Assembly (NCBI GenBank): GCA_037501455.1
Contig: CM074857.1
Location: 121,321,501 to 121,385,500 of the forward strand
DNA: 64,000 nt
Origin: Lantana camara
Lineage: Eukaryota > Streptophyta > Magnoliopsida > Lamiales > Verbenaceae
Direction: 5' to 3'
Each line of letters starts with the position of its first letter. Position 1 is the stretch's first letter. Of this stretch, positions 32,099-43,245 are shown one piece after another. The notes under the pieces are model-generated. The model did not search any database and had not been told where the DNA came from. It saw only the letters and a program-made list of their open reading frames with translations. Position numbers and translations under genes: made by a program.

Positions 32099-34668
32099 TG
32101 TAACGCCCCAGCTTGCGGCAATTCAGGTATGAACGGCACGTGTGCGTTTGAGAGTTAGTTTTTAACTATTAATTGTTTAATTCTTTAATTTTTCATAGCA
32201 TGACATAATTTTATAAAATTATATTCTTAACATTTTATTGAAAATTCATACCATATCATATTTTTCGGAATTATTGAACGTGATTGCAATGTGAAATATT
32301 TTCTCGAACGTGATTTATTTCTTTTATGTCCTTAATTGTTCATTTGCATGAATATAGGATTTAATTGAATTGGACTTGATTAATCATTTAAAATGGGATT
32401 TGGACTCAATTGCATAACTTATCTATTGAAGGGATTTAATTGCAAAATTTGGCCATTTCTTCCTTCTTTCCCTAGCATATCACGTACCTTGCCTTCATTC
32501 TTCATACAAAATATCATCCTTGCTCCATTTCTTCCTTTGTTCAACCGAGAGCAAAACCCTTGTGTAGAAGAGAGGAGATTTCATCCATTCAAGCTAATAA
32601 TTGTGGGTTTTGGGATCATACAAGCTTCATCATCATCATCTCTTCTTCTTGACTTCCATTTCTTGCTTTTGAGGTAATTATGGAGATTGGTTGATTTTCT
32701 TGTAAATATGGCATTGATAGGGCTTTGTTATACATTGATTGAATTGTGTATTGGTTGTTGGAAAATTTATTGTGAACTTTAAGCTCAAGTTTGATGCATA
32801 TAACTTGTGTTTTATGAACTTGGAGCATGAATGAGTGTGGGGGTTTCAAATAATGGATTATTGATGATCTAATGTGCAAATATGTGTTTTTATGATTTGT
32901 TATTGATCAATATACATGCTAGCATATTTATTGTATCTTATATTCACATTTGAACTTGGTTTGCATCCATTTTTGTGGTTGTTTGGAGTGATTGCCATGG
33001 CTGCTCTGTTTTCTGCTCTGCATTCTTTGCTCACGTATTCTGGGAACGGCCCTTCCCAGCCCCAGTTCAAAACTGGAACGGCCGTTCCCATGATGCTGAG
33101 ACTCAGGCCAGCGAGACTGGGAACGGCCGTTCCCACTTTGGCCTGCGAGCCGGAACGGCCCTTCCCAGCCAAGACGCGTTTTATATTTTAAAAACGCTGG
33201 CGCGTTTTCTTCAGGCCTGGGAACGGCCCTTCCCATTTTCAAAGGGAATCCGGAACGGCCGTTCCCATAGTCCAGAAAGTGCGAAAATTCACTGCATAAA
33301 ATTAAAATTTCCGCACCTCGATCGGACGGCTTCCTTGACCCCTAGTTGTTATTATATGAATGATTACATGTTGAAACGAAATATTTTCATGGTACATTGC
33401 ATTTTTCTCGTCGTCTCGTTGCATTTCGCCGTTCGTCCTATTTGGTACATTTTGAGTCGTGTTTCACGGACAATTGTCTTTCTTGCATAGACCAGCTTCC
33501 TGGTGACGAGGAGCAGGCCCCGTGAGCTGTTTCCTTGGAGTGTTTTGGGTCGTTCAGGTGAGGTTTAATTTTAGATACATAGGACCCGTACAACCCTATG
33601 TGATGTTTTAAGCCAAAACCTATATTTATACTTATAGTTTTAAAAGAAATTGGTTTTCAAATGTTTTATCGAAATATATTGAAGAAATTGATTGATTGAT
33701 TGATTGATTGGGCGAGTATTGTATTGCACTGTGGGCCCGAGGGTAGTGACTCGAGCCAACCGGGAAAGCATGGGCTGACGGGTAACTCGGGAGCTATCCT
33801 CACCAAATTGGGATGACCCCTGAACCCCCTAGGAGATTAGGGCGGGAAAGGAGTTCCGGGCTTAGGGATTCATGTACCCTCTGCCCAGATTGATTGGATG
33901 GTGGGGCCTTGCAATCCCACCATCACCCGGAGGAAGAAGGAGTTATTGAAACTGCTAATTGTGCACATTAATGAATTGCTTGATCACCTAATCACCTAAT
34001 AATTGATTGATTGATTGTACACAGTCGGTGTAAGGTTGGAGAATTGCCCCACTCGCCGGGCCACTATTGATTGAATTGAATTGATTGAATTGAAATTGGA
34101 ATAGTCGTAATCTCGGGCGATAGTACCTCTTTTAACCTATTAAATTGTATTGTTTTTCCAAAATTATTACCCGAGGTTATAACTTGCATGTATGTGCGCT
34201 TATATTTATTTATACCCCTCGCTCAGTCCGTGTTGGACTGACACCTCAACTTTTCAGTGTTTTGCAGGGCGTGCTAGGCGGGAATTTAGAGTCATGTGGT
34301 CTTTAAATTTGGGTCTAGCACACTTCATTTCCACATTTTGTATGTATAGTTATTTGGGATATTTTGTATATGGCCTTGATATATATATTGCCGGGAGATG
34401 ATCTTGTATTGACAGTGTAAATGATGGTACATATAAGTAAATAAATAAATATGGTACCTATACGTATTTAATGAATGTTATTGCTTCCGCTTTTTAATAC
34501 TCTGACTTGATTGTTGGTTGGTTTTAAATTGAGGGTACCCGCCTAGCCTTGAGTCATTTTATTGTCTCCCGTTCGCTATAGCTTTGATTCATGTATGGAT
34601 AGTCCATTTCATATGTGGATTGGAGCCATAGTGCGGGGGATGTGGTGCCTGGCGTTCCGGGTGCTACA
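32099..34668 (+). repeat. 3' LTR of the Tekay-like element
   Basis: 2,570 bp, collinear with 24667-27235. The palindrome array is conserved at 33042-33266 with the same spacings (constant offset of 7,432 bp). The only length difference noted is an extra G near 34640. Confidence 0.96.
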
Positions 34669-34673
34669 TGTAT

Positions 34674-35514
34674 CTTGACATATACCAAACTGCTGTAGTA
34701 ATTTGTTCAAATACTGCTTCTGAGTCAACCAAAGCTTGCCTCTCTGCCGATCCCTGCTTATCTCCATTCCGAGAATCTTCTTGGCTTCTCCCAAATCCTT
34801 CATCTCAAACTCTTTACTCAATTGAGCCTTCAACTTGTCAATTTCATCCTGGCTCTTTGATGCTATCAGCATATCATCAACATATAAGAGTAGGTAGATG
34901 TAGGTTCCATCTTGTAGCCCTCGCAAATACACACAGTGATCGTACTTGCTCTTTGTGTACCTTTGACCCAACATAAACTTATCAAATCGTTTGTACCATT
35001 ATCTCGGCGATTACTTCAATCCGTATAACGATTTGTCTAGTTTGCAAACCCAATTTTCTTTACCAGCAACTTTGTATCCATCTGGCTGAGACATATAGAT
35101 TTCCTCTTCCAAGTCACCATGGAGGAACGCGGTTTTCACATCGAGTTGAGCTAGCTCCAAATTCAACTGCGCTACCAAGGCCAAGAAAATTCTAATGGAG
35201 GAGTGTTTAACAACTGGAGAAAACACTTCATTGTAATCAACTCCCTCCTTCTGAGCATAGCCTTTAGCTACCAACCTTGCCTTGTAGCGAACATCGTCTT
35301 TGTTAGGAAATCCTTCTTTCTTTGCAAATACCCATTTGCATCCAATTGCCTTCTTTCCCATCGGTAGTTGTGCCAACTTCCATGTCTTATTTTTCTGAAG
35401 AGATGGCATCTCTTCCTCCATTGCGTCTTTCCATCTATTGTTTTCTGAGCTCCGGACAGCTTCTAAAAATGTGGATGGAACATCATCAACTACGGGAAGT
35501 GCATAGGCTACCAT
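34674..35514 (-). pseudogene. Copia reverse transcriptase, N-terminal and palm part
   Basis: The minus strand from 35514 encodes the copia RT start ([50 protein letters not shown]). Two TAA codons near 35009 and 34997 follow, where relatives read CAA or CAG. Then YVDDMLIAS (catalytic DD) appears in 34674-34974. The frame is cut at the gypsy insertion after FGICQDT. The stops and the 10-kb insertion inactivate it. Confidence 0.9.
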
Positions 35515-35573
35515 GTCAACAAAACGAGTTGGTTTCTGAATTTCTCGTCTGGTCCTTCTAATTGGAATTGGCT

Positions 35574-37025
35574 CTAGTTGCTGTTGAGGTTCTTGGGTAG
35601 TAACCTCCTCTCTTCTTCTGCAGTAGAAGAATCATTGATAGTGTCTTTTGCTGGACTCACCACTATCTTCTCAAACTCCACTTGCTCTGGTGTATACTCC
35701 ACTTGTTCCGGTGCACGCTTCACCTGCTTTGGAGTGCCATCGGTCCCTTCTTGAGTTAACTTATCCAAAATGGTAGATTCGTCGAAGGTAACATCCCTGC
35801 TTATTATCGTCTTCTTTGCTTTTAGACACCAAAGACGGTATCCCTTAACCCCAACGCTGAAGCCCATAAAGAGCGCCTTCCATGCTCGAGGATCCAACTT
35901 TGATTCATTCACATGATAGTATGCGGTAGAACCAAACACACGCAAAGAGTCATAATCTGTTGCAGGCTTCCCAGACCAAACCTCCAAAGGAGTCTTCCCA
36001 CCTATTGCAGATGATGGCAAACGATTGACGAGATGTTGAGCGTATGTTACTGCCTCAGCCCAATACTTCCTATCTAATCCAGCATTAGACAACATACAGC
36101 GAACTTTCTCCACTAATGTCCTGTTCATACGATCTGACACCCCATTCTGCTGCGGAGTTTCTCTTACTGTGAAGTGATGAACTATGCCGTGTTATTGGCA
36201 CACCTTCTGGAATGGATCGCTCTTATATTCTCCACCGTTGTCTGATCGGAGAACTTTGATCTTTCTTCCTGTCTGGTTCTCAACTTGAGTTTTCCACTTT
36301 AGAAAAACTCCAAGCACTTCACCTTTGTGCTTCATAGGAAACACCCAAACTCTTCTGGAAAAATCATCGATAAAGGTGACAAAGTAGTGTCTGCCTCCAA
36401 GTGACGCCGTCTTGGAAGGTCCCCACACATCAGAGTGCACATAGTCCAAAATACCCTCAGCATTGTGAATAGCTGTGCCGAATTTCACCCTCATTTGCTT
36501 TCCCAGAACGCAATGCTCGCAAAACTCCAATTTGCAAGTCTTCATACCTTTCAACAAATCTTGTTTGAAAAGAATTTGCAAGGATTTTTCACCAGCGTGA
36601 CCCAAACGCATATGCCACAGCTTTGTTGCCTCAGCATCCTTCTTGTTGCTGGAAGTAGTTGCTGCTGCTACTGTCCCAACAACTGTATTACCTTGGTAGA
36701 AATACAAGTTGTTGTTTTTCCTTTCACCCTTCAACATCACGAGTGCCCCCAAAGTTGCTTTAAGAATTCCATCTCGCATCGTCACAACTAGACTTTTTGA
36801 CTCCAAGGCCCCCAATGAGATGAGATTCTTCTTCAAACTTGGCACTAGTCGAACATCTTTCAGAATTCTGGTGGATCCATCGTGATTCCGTAGCTTGATT
36901 GAACCTATCCCAACTATTGTACATGTCTGATCGTTGCCCATGTAAACAGCTCCTCCATCAAATTCTTCAAGATCGAAGAACCACTCCCGGTTGGGGGACA
37001 TATGATAGGTGCAACCCGAATCCAA
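35574..37025 (-). pseudogene. Copia protease and integrase region
   Basis: The minus strand from 37025 shows the protease core (LDSGCTYHMS), then the GAG-pre-integrase motif LWHMRLGH, and the integrase catalytic parts (DVWGPS, FIDDFSRRVWVF, SDNGGEY). A TAA near 36188 (after VCQ) interrupts it. It resumes with ETPQQNGVSDRMNRTL (catalytic-region E replaced by D in the 'SER' motif) and the later KALFMGFSVGVKGYRLW segment. The missense and nonsense changes indicate decay. Confidence 0.88.
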
Positions 37026-37115
37026 TATCCACTCGTCTAAACTTAGCGTTGAAGGTATAGCTACTAAGGAAACATCTGACTCTGCGTCGCTTTTGCATTC
37101 AGCTACATTGACATC

Positions 37116-37346
37116 TTACGGAGTCTTTCCTTTCTTCAACTTTGGACAGTCTTTCTTCCAGAGTCCTTTATCGTGACAAAAGGCACACTCATCTTTGGCA
37201 ACTCTGCTCTTCGACTTTGATCTCCCTCTTCTCTCCTTTGATTGGCTTTTCTGACGACCTCTCACCACTAGGGCTTCTGTTGCTCCACTAGTGCTTCCTT
37301 TCTTATCCTTCCTCCTAAGTTCATAACTGTATAAGGTTGTACACAC
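37116..37346 (-). pseudogene. Copia nucleocapsid zinc-knuckle segment
   Basis: A lysine/arginine-rich segment with CAFCHDKGLWKKDCP. The family pattern is CX2CX4HX4C, and here leucine replaces the zinc-binding histidine. It follows gag in a different reading frame segment, showing a break between 37346 and 37389. Confidence 0.8.
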
Positions 37347-37388
37347 TTCGCCTAGCGAAACATCAACCTTCCCATGGAGTAGGGTTGT

Positions 37389-37946
37389 CTAGAGAAACTC
37401 GAACTCCTCCAGAAGCGATCCCAACAACATCAACGCAAGGTCCTCGTCTTCAAAAGCCACGTCCAAATTCAATAAATCAGCCACCAGCTGATTAAATTGA
37501 GTGATGTGCTCATTCATCGTGGTACCGGGAACATACGTGAAGCGAAACAGTCGTTTCTTCATATGCAGCTTGTTCTGACTGTTTTTCTTCAAGAACTTCT
37601 CCTTCAATGCCTTCCACAGGTTGCTTGCAGAAGTCTCCTTGCAAAACGTATACTTCTGTTCTCTGGAGAGACGCGATCTAATTGTACCACATGCCAACCG
37701 GTTGATGGTCTTCCAATCTTTGTCATCAACCTCTTCTGGTTTCTTCTCTTCAATGGCGAGCTCTAAACCTTGCTGAAATAGGGCGTCTAGAACTTCGCTT
37801 TGCCACATGCCGAAATGACCAGTTCCGTCGAAGGTCTCCGTCAAGATTCTCGTAGTTGCCATTCCAGTCCTTGTCAAGTTGAACGAGCTGGAAGCTGAGG
37901 TGGAAGCTGCCTTCGCTTCTTCAGGCGTGATCTCATCCTTTGTCAT
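37389..37946 (-). CDS. Copia gag (UBN2-type) fragment, 185 codons
   Basis: Minus-strand frame beginning with ATG 37946. It carries the copia gag signature (FDGTGHFGMWQSEVLDAL..., LWKALKEKFLKK, LHMKKRLFRFTY, ITQFNQLVADLLNL, LLGSLLEEFEFL). It ends prematurely before the zinc knuckle, where a stop interrupts the normal gag-pol frame, and is therefore likely non-functional. This is the coat protein of the copia particle. Confidence 0.85.
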   Translation of the reverse strand: MTKDEITPEEAKAASTSASSSFNLTRTGMATTRILTETFDGTGHFGMWQSEVLDALFQQGLELAIEEKKPEEVDDKDWKTINRLACGTIRSRLSREQKYTFCKETSASNLWKALKEKFLKKNSQNKLHMKKRLFRFTYVPGTTMNEHITQFNQLVADLLNLDVAFEDEDLALMLLGSLLEEFEFL

Positions 37947-38237
37947 TTCTGCTATTCAATAGCCACCAATGCGCGATGCCAACCGAGCCTGTCGATGCGC
38001 GGTGCTGATCGAGCCTGCCTATGCGCGATGACAACCAAGCCTGCTGATACGCGGTGCCTGCTGAGCCCGCCGATGCAAGGTGCCTGCTGAACCTGCCGAT
38101 GCACGATGTCTGCCGATGCTCGTTGTTGTGCGAAGCCTCCCGATGCTCGTTGATACGCGATGCCTACCAAGCCGTCTTCGTTCGTTTCTGATGTGGAATA
38201 TCAGACTAAGCTGCAACCACAGAGCATACTCCGATTT

Positions 38238-38251
38238 GGCTCTTGATACCA
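38238..38251 (-). promoter_or_regulatory. Copia primer-binding site
   Basis: The minus strand reads TGGTATCAAGAGCC, two bases after the 5' LTR (38254). This is the usual initiator tRNA-Met type of site for plant copia elements, with one extra A. Confidence 0.8.
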
Positions 38252-38253
38252 CT

Positions 38254-38624
38254 TGTTGCGGAAGCGGCGAACAAATATTTAGAAATATAATGCCAAAAAT
38301 TCACAAAGGAAAAATCAGGCAAAATAAAACTAAATATAACTAAAAATAAACTATTGAGAAAGCGTAAATAAAGAAACACCAAATTTACGAGGTTCGGCCA
38401 AAATAGCCTACGTCCTCGGGCACTACTCAAAATATATTTCACTTAAGAAATATTACAAAGTAGAGAGAGACTTTGTTTCGATACACTAAGCTAGAAGGGG
38501 GAGGAGCCTATTTATAGTGTTAGGTCCTCCCCAACCTATTACAAAAAACCAATGTGGGACAAAACAACTTTTGCCCTAAACTAGTGTTCAAATGTGGGAT
38601 ACAATATTATGCCACAAACTAACA
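38254..38624 (-). repeat. Copia 5' LTR with TATA box
   Basis: 371 bp. On the minus strand a TATAAATA lies at 38516-38509, as expected for the element's promoter. The sequence runs straight from LTR to PBS. Confidence 0.92.
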
Positions 38625-38974
38625 TTACTCACCCCCAAAAGCTAGCTGTTAAGGGGAGGGTTGTCAAGCTATTATATATTGAACACCACATCACTAATTA
38701 TTGAACATCTGTGGCACCACATCACTAATTAATGAACATCTGCAAGCCGGATGAATGAAACATCTGCAAGCCGTGTGGCACCACATCACTAATTATTGAA
38801 TATCTGCAAGCCGCATGAATGAAACATCTGTGAACCCGCTCTGATACCATATTAGAATAATGAGCTTTGGCCTTACTCACCCCCAAAAGCTAGCTTTTGA
38901 GGGGAGAGTTGCCAAGCCGTTATATATTGAACACCACATCACTAATTATTCGATGTGAGACATTTAACACAAAG

Positions 38975-39467
38975 TCTTCAGGATTCCTTAATCCTTATTC
39001 ACACACTTTTCAGGAAGATATATATTTAGTTCACCCTCACCAACAATCATAGTTCCTTAGACATATACATTTGTATGCTACATTCAGGAATGTTCGTGCA
39101 TACATGCATTAGAGAAGTCCGTTTGTGATTTTCATGTATTAATAGATTTGTCAGAACTTTTGGGTGAGATAAATAATTCTCAAAGTTTTTTTTTTATAGT
39201 TTTGTTAAATTAAATGTGAGTTTTACAATTTTTATTACTTTGACCTTGAATAATAATTACTTCTAGTAAAATCTTATTAAGCTTAAAATTTTATTTTGAA
39301 AAGCTTTTATATGCATATGTATCGTTATTTAGCTGATTCCATGGAGCTATATATGTTTATCTCCATCGTCTGCGTGTCTATCAGTCCTGTTCCGTACTCA
39401 TGATCATGAAAAGTATTGTTTGAAAATTATGTGGTTATGAAACGATGTGCATAATATATATATGATG
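38975..39467. other. Non-coding spacer between nested elements
   Basis: AT-rich, without a supported gene. It ends in the TA-rich target sequence (ATATA) of the Tat-like element. Confidence 0.6.
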
Positions 39468-39472
39468 GGGTC

Positions 39473-40283
39473 AAAATGCGCTCGTCCCACATCTGGACAC
39501 TTGGCGACTCGAGATAACGACACCTGTCCTTTGGGACTAAAGTAATTATATACAAGCGCCCAAGCACCCATGAGCGTAAAGGTTCCTCAGAGGCACGTGT
39601 TGTCTCTGCCACATGCCTGTGAGATCAAATAATGCCGCTCCCCAATGAGCGCATTTTGTAATAACTGGGCTAAGCCCCCGTTTGCCAAGGAAGCTCTCTT
39701 CGAGCGCCATTCTCCCTCAGGGAAGCTTCCACTCCTCTTCGTATGAGCCTTGTCCTTCATCCCCTAGCGGATTCCTTGGTCTCCAAGACTCTTGGTTGAC
39801 ACGAACGTGCTCTTAAGCCCTCGTTACCAACCCATAAAACGGCTCTCTGACACCCCGTACATGCCCGCGCACCTGCCACTATTGCCAACACTAACTTCTA
39901 CCAGTTTTTGCAGAAGATTTCTCCTAGGTTTCTCTCTCGCAACGCCACGTGTTAGGGCAACATTCGGCCAGGACCACACGGTGCTAATGACCAAAAGGTC
40001 CCTGACCCTCAACTATAAATATGCGAGTTCATCTCCTTCACTGTAAGCAACTTCCATTACTGTAACTCCATACTAAGTATTATCTCTTTCAGATCTTCAT
40101 CTGACTTGAGTGTCGGAGAGCCAAACTGGGAATCACCCCCAGTTTCCCCAGCTTGGCCTTCTGACTTTGTTTGTGTGTTTGTCCTAGCAGGTAGAACCCC
40201 CATCTTTCCCGGTGAACATCAACTGGTTTCCTCAATTAAACAAATTCTAAAGTGATTGGACTCTGTAACCGATATTCAGACCA
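39473..40283 (+). repeat. 5' LTR of Tat element 1
   Basis: 811 bp starting TGATGGGGTC. The last few bases (CATC of CCCATCA) are deleted compared with the 3' LTR. TATAAATA lies at 40014-40021. Confidence 0.92.
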
Positions 40284-40287
40284 TTTT

Positions 40288-40305
40288 TGGTGCCGTCTGT
40301 GGGAA
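40288..40305 (+). promoter_or_regulatory. Primer-binding site of Tat element 1
   Basis: TGGTGCCGTCTGTGGGAA follows the LTR. The intact form TGGCGCCGTCTGTGGGAA is at 61510 in Tat element 2, so one C has changed to T here. The tRNA was not determined. Confidence 0.8.
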
Positions 40306-40371
40306 ACCAACTTTCAGCTCATTTCTCCCTTTTTGCTAGTCGAAAAGCAAACACCCAGTATCTTCTCAACC

Positions 40372-43107
40372 ATGGTAGCTACAAGATCAGGAGCTGTGGG
40401 AGGAGGAGAAAACACTTCCCATGATGCCAATATCATCATTTTGCCCCCCGCCGCTGCTGGTGGAGCGCCACCTGTCGGAGATGTGACTCCACTTGTAGAA
40501 TCTTCGGTCCCACCACCTGTACTACCGGCACCACCCGTTCCTAACACTGTTGGAGGTGCCTCCCTCCCCACTCTTCCACAGCTTCCCCAGAATTCGTGGA
40601 TTCCTGCTCACGCGAGTCCGGGAGGGAAATACTACATGATGCCGCCGCCAGGGTACACGCTTACCCCCACCGTCATGATGCCGCAGAGCTAGCCCTACCA
40701 TACCGGTCAAGTCCAGCTCCCGGTGGTGATCCCCAGGGAGATTGAAGGGGTGGAGCTACCCTCTTTGACCCCTCAACAGCTAAGGGCTCTTTATGCCCAG
40801 TGTGAGGTTCAGGCGGCCCAGGGTGCATGGGAGAAGTTTCACTCCATGTATTTTTGCTCTGGGCAGGCCACTCAAGTTGCCCCTCCTTTGGGCGGATTGC
40901 AGACATACCCACTTAGGGAGGCTCAGGCCGTTCTAAGGGCACAACCGCCGCTCCCGCCTGCCAAAGAAACACCCAACCAGGGCGAAAACGAGCGTCTCCA
41001 AGCGGGCAGGGACAGAGAGCCCACAGAAAGAGTCAACGAGGATGAGGGAGACTCTCATGCCTCCAAAAGAGCTTCCCGAGCCATAAAGCAAGGGGACAAA
41101 GAGGGAGACGTAAATCCTAACCTCCTCGCGGCTAGGGATGCAAACGAGACGAGCCAGCTTACGAGCCTAGCGAGCTGGCTCGAAGAAAGTTCGGGCTTGG
41201 GTTCGCAACTGGCGAGCCGAGCCGAGCCAAGCCAAGGCTCAGTTCGTGGACTTTCGAACCCAAGCTCGAGCCACTTTCTTCCTAGCTCGTGGCTCGCGAG
41301 CCACATACTAATTTAAAAAATATATATTATATATACACGTATATACATATATACCAAATATTATATATATATACACACACTTTACCAAATATTATATACA
41401 CATATAGTATTATATATATACACGCATATATATATATATATATATACATAACATATTAAAATGAGTAAAAACCCTAATATTTGTAAAACTTTTCCAGCCG
41501 CAGCCTCTTGGCACTCCTCTCTTGCCATCTCCCACCACCACGCGACCACCGCCCTCTCGCCATCTCCCACAGAGCTGCCGCCCTCTCACCATCTCCCACA
41601 GAGTCGCCACCGCCCCTATCAACGTCTAGAGCCACCACTGTCTCTCTCGCCGTTTAGTGCTACCACCGCGTCTCTCGTCGTCTTCATGCCACCGTGAATC
41701 ACGCCGGCCGCTGGCGGATCTCTCCCCAGATGTACAAGATTCATATATACTACATATGACACTGATAAATCTCTCTTTCTCTGATAAATCTCTCTTTCTA
41801 TCTAATAGAGGCGTATTTGTGTTTGGTATGTCTGTAATTTCTTCTCTTTTTCTGAACATTTGGTGGATCGTAATCCCGAATCTGAGTGGGAATAGACTGA
41901 AAATTTGAAGGTTTGAAGTTTATTATAGTAAATCTTAGTGAGATCTCTGACCAATTTTGGTTGTAGTGTATCAATTTTTCTGCTCATTCTACTTCTACTG
42001 GTATTTGATTTTTACTTGGTTAAATTTCTTAATCTTGAATGAATAGAAATGGGTTTGAGAAATGAATTTTATGAAATTTTGTTGATTGGCATTCTATTTT
42101 TTTTTTTTTTAATTTAGAAGGTTGGCTCGCAAGCCAGCTCGAGCGAACCTCAAGCCATGCTCGAGCCAAGCCCGAGCCACAACTTTGGTGGCTCGCAGGC
42201 TCACAAGCCAAGCCCGAGCCACTTCCATATTGCACTAGCCCGAGCCCGAACCATCAAAAAAGTCCAAGGCTCGGCTCGGCTCGACTCGTTTACATGCTTA
42301 CTCGCGGCTGTGCAAGACCAGCTGTAGGGGATAAAGGATATGGTAGGACAGCTCTCTTGAGCGCGGTCTCAGATCTCCCACAGCAGGGATGAACAAGCCG
42401 ACGCCAGAGACGCTCGTCACAAAGACCGCCAGCAATGGGTCCCCCACCGCAAGGATCAGGAAGAAAATTTCTGCACTTACGAATATCATCCGCTGGCGAG
42501 GGGCTCCCCCCTCGTGGAAGAAGTTTTAATGGCCCAAGCAGGAGTGGCCAAAATCCCCACCTCCGTCAATCGCTACGACGGTACAACCGATCCAGCGGAA
42601 CACTTGGATCATTTTTTACACCTGATGCATTTGTACGAGCACTCAAGCCACTACTGGGCCAAAGTCTTTGTCACTCCCTTAGTAGGAATGGCACAGGAGT
42701 GGTATAAGCGACTGCCGCCACGCTCGATACATTCATATGAACAGTTGACCAACGCTTTCCTCAACCACTTCAACTCTTTGAAGGCCCCCGTCACAGCGCC
42801 CACCGCACTTTACAACATAGTGCAAGGCAAGAATGAATCTCTTCGCTCGTTCTTCGCCCGTTTTAACAAGGAAATTTTGCAAGTGGAAAGGCCTTCCATG
42901 GATTTCTTGATCCCAGTGCTCTTTAAGGCTGTGGATCACAAGCAATACGTGAGCAAAAAGTTTGTTGATGCCATCGTGGAGAGAAGGCCAGGAACCCTCA
43001 TGGCCTTAAAAGAAGTTGCCGAGCCTTTCTTCATGCTCGAAGATATGTACGGGACGAATGGGCCCCGACATCATAGCCCAGTGAGACACGAGTGTCACCA
43101 GGAATAG
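40372..43107 (+). pseudogene. Tat element 1 gag, broken and carrying a hAT insertion
   Basis: Starts MVATRSGAVGGGENTS, like the gag of Tat element 2. The N terminus is Pro/Ala/Gly-rich. The gag core lies after the hAT element (YDGTTDPAEHLDHFL, WYKRLPPRSIHSYEQL, FFARFNKEIL). Compared with element 2, in-frame stops occur at 40690 (TAG for CAG), about 42325 (TAG for CAG), about 42356 (TGA) and 43105 (TAG). The hAT insertion plus target duplication is 1,176 bp, a multiple of three, so the frame is kept but hAT sequence interrupts it. Confidence 0.88.
41133..42300. mobile_element. Non-autonomous hAT element, 1,168 bp
   Basis: Ends are TAGGGATGCAAACGAG and, reversed, TAAGCATGTAAACGAG. The 8-bp target duplication CTCGCGGC is at 41125-41132 and 42301-42308. 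Tat element 2 is uninterrupted at this point. The subterminal 150-200 bp on each side is packed with GAGC/GCTC-type boxes. The centre is AT-rich with no hAT transposase frame. Confidence 0.9.
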
Positions 43108-43245
43108 GGACGAGAAGATGTTCTTAGGAAGAAGCGCAAGAAATCGCCTCCTCCCCCACGACGTTTCGAGCGCATCCCACTTACAAGGCCCAACTCAGAA
43201 GTTTACAAACTCTCTGACAAGAAGCTCTTCAAAAGGCCCACGAAG

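Larger units (their letters stand above)
24667..34668 (+). mobile_element. Ty3/gypsy chromovirus (Tekay/Del-like), complete, 10.0 kb
   Basis: LTRs are 24667-27235 and 32099-34668. The target duplication TGTAT occurs at 24662-24666 and 34669-34673, inside the copia RT frame. The PBS is complementary to initiator tRNA-Met. Gag-pol is one frame with a C-terminal chromodomain-like tail, then the PPT. By eye the LTRs differ at about eight of 2,570 positions (0.3%). This implies a very recent insertion, around 0.1 million years at commonly used plant rates. Confidence 0.96.
23426..38624 (-). mobile_element. Ty1/copia element (Tork-like), interrupted by a Ty3/gypsy element
   Basis: Two 371-bp LTRs (23426-23796 and 38254-38624) begin TGTT and end in AACA on the plus strand. 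They are flanked by TTACT at 23421-23425 and 38625-38629. The element reads on the minus strand as 5' LTR, PBS, gag, protease, integrase, RT, RNase H, PPT, 3' LTR: the copia order. About ten differences between the LTRs (near 2.7%) point to an insertion roughly a million years old if usual plant rates hold. It is about 5.2 kb without the gypsy element. Confidence 0.93.
23399..38969 (-). mobile_element. TRIM-like miniature LTR element split by nested insertions
   Basis: The outer boundaries are TGTTAGA (23399) and TTTAACA (38969), flanked by CAAAG at 23394-23398 and 38970-38974. The right LTR (38850-38969, 120 bp) is preceded by a minus-strand primer-binding site TGGTATCAGAGC (38849-38838) with no spacer. 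The left LTR is split at TTACT by the copia element: 23399-23425 lies on one side and continues from 38630. The internal part (about 38715-38837) holds repeats of 'caccacatcactaatta'. Without the insertions the element is only about 367 bp, with no coding capacity. Confidence 0.75.

Noticed and set aside
41460..41700. hAT transposase
   Set aside because: The central open frames are short, AT- or proline-biased, and lack the hAT dimerisation motif.
40372..43107. Several separate small genes in the Tat gag region
   Set aside because: Comparison with Tat element 2 shows one gag frame broken by stops and a hAT insertion.
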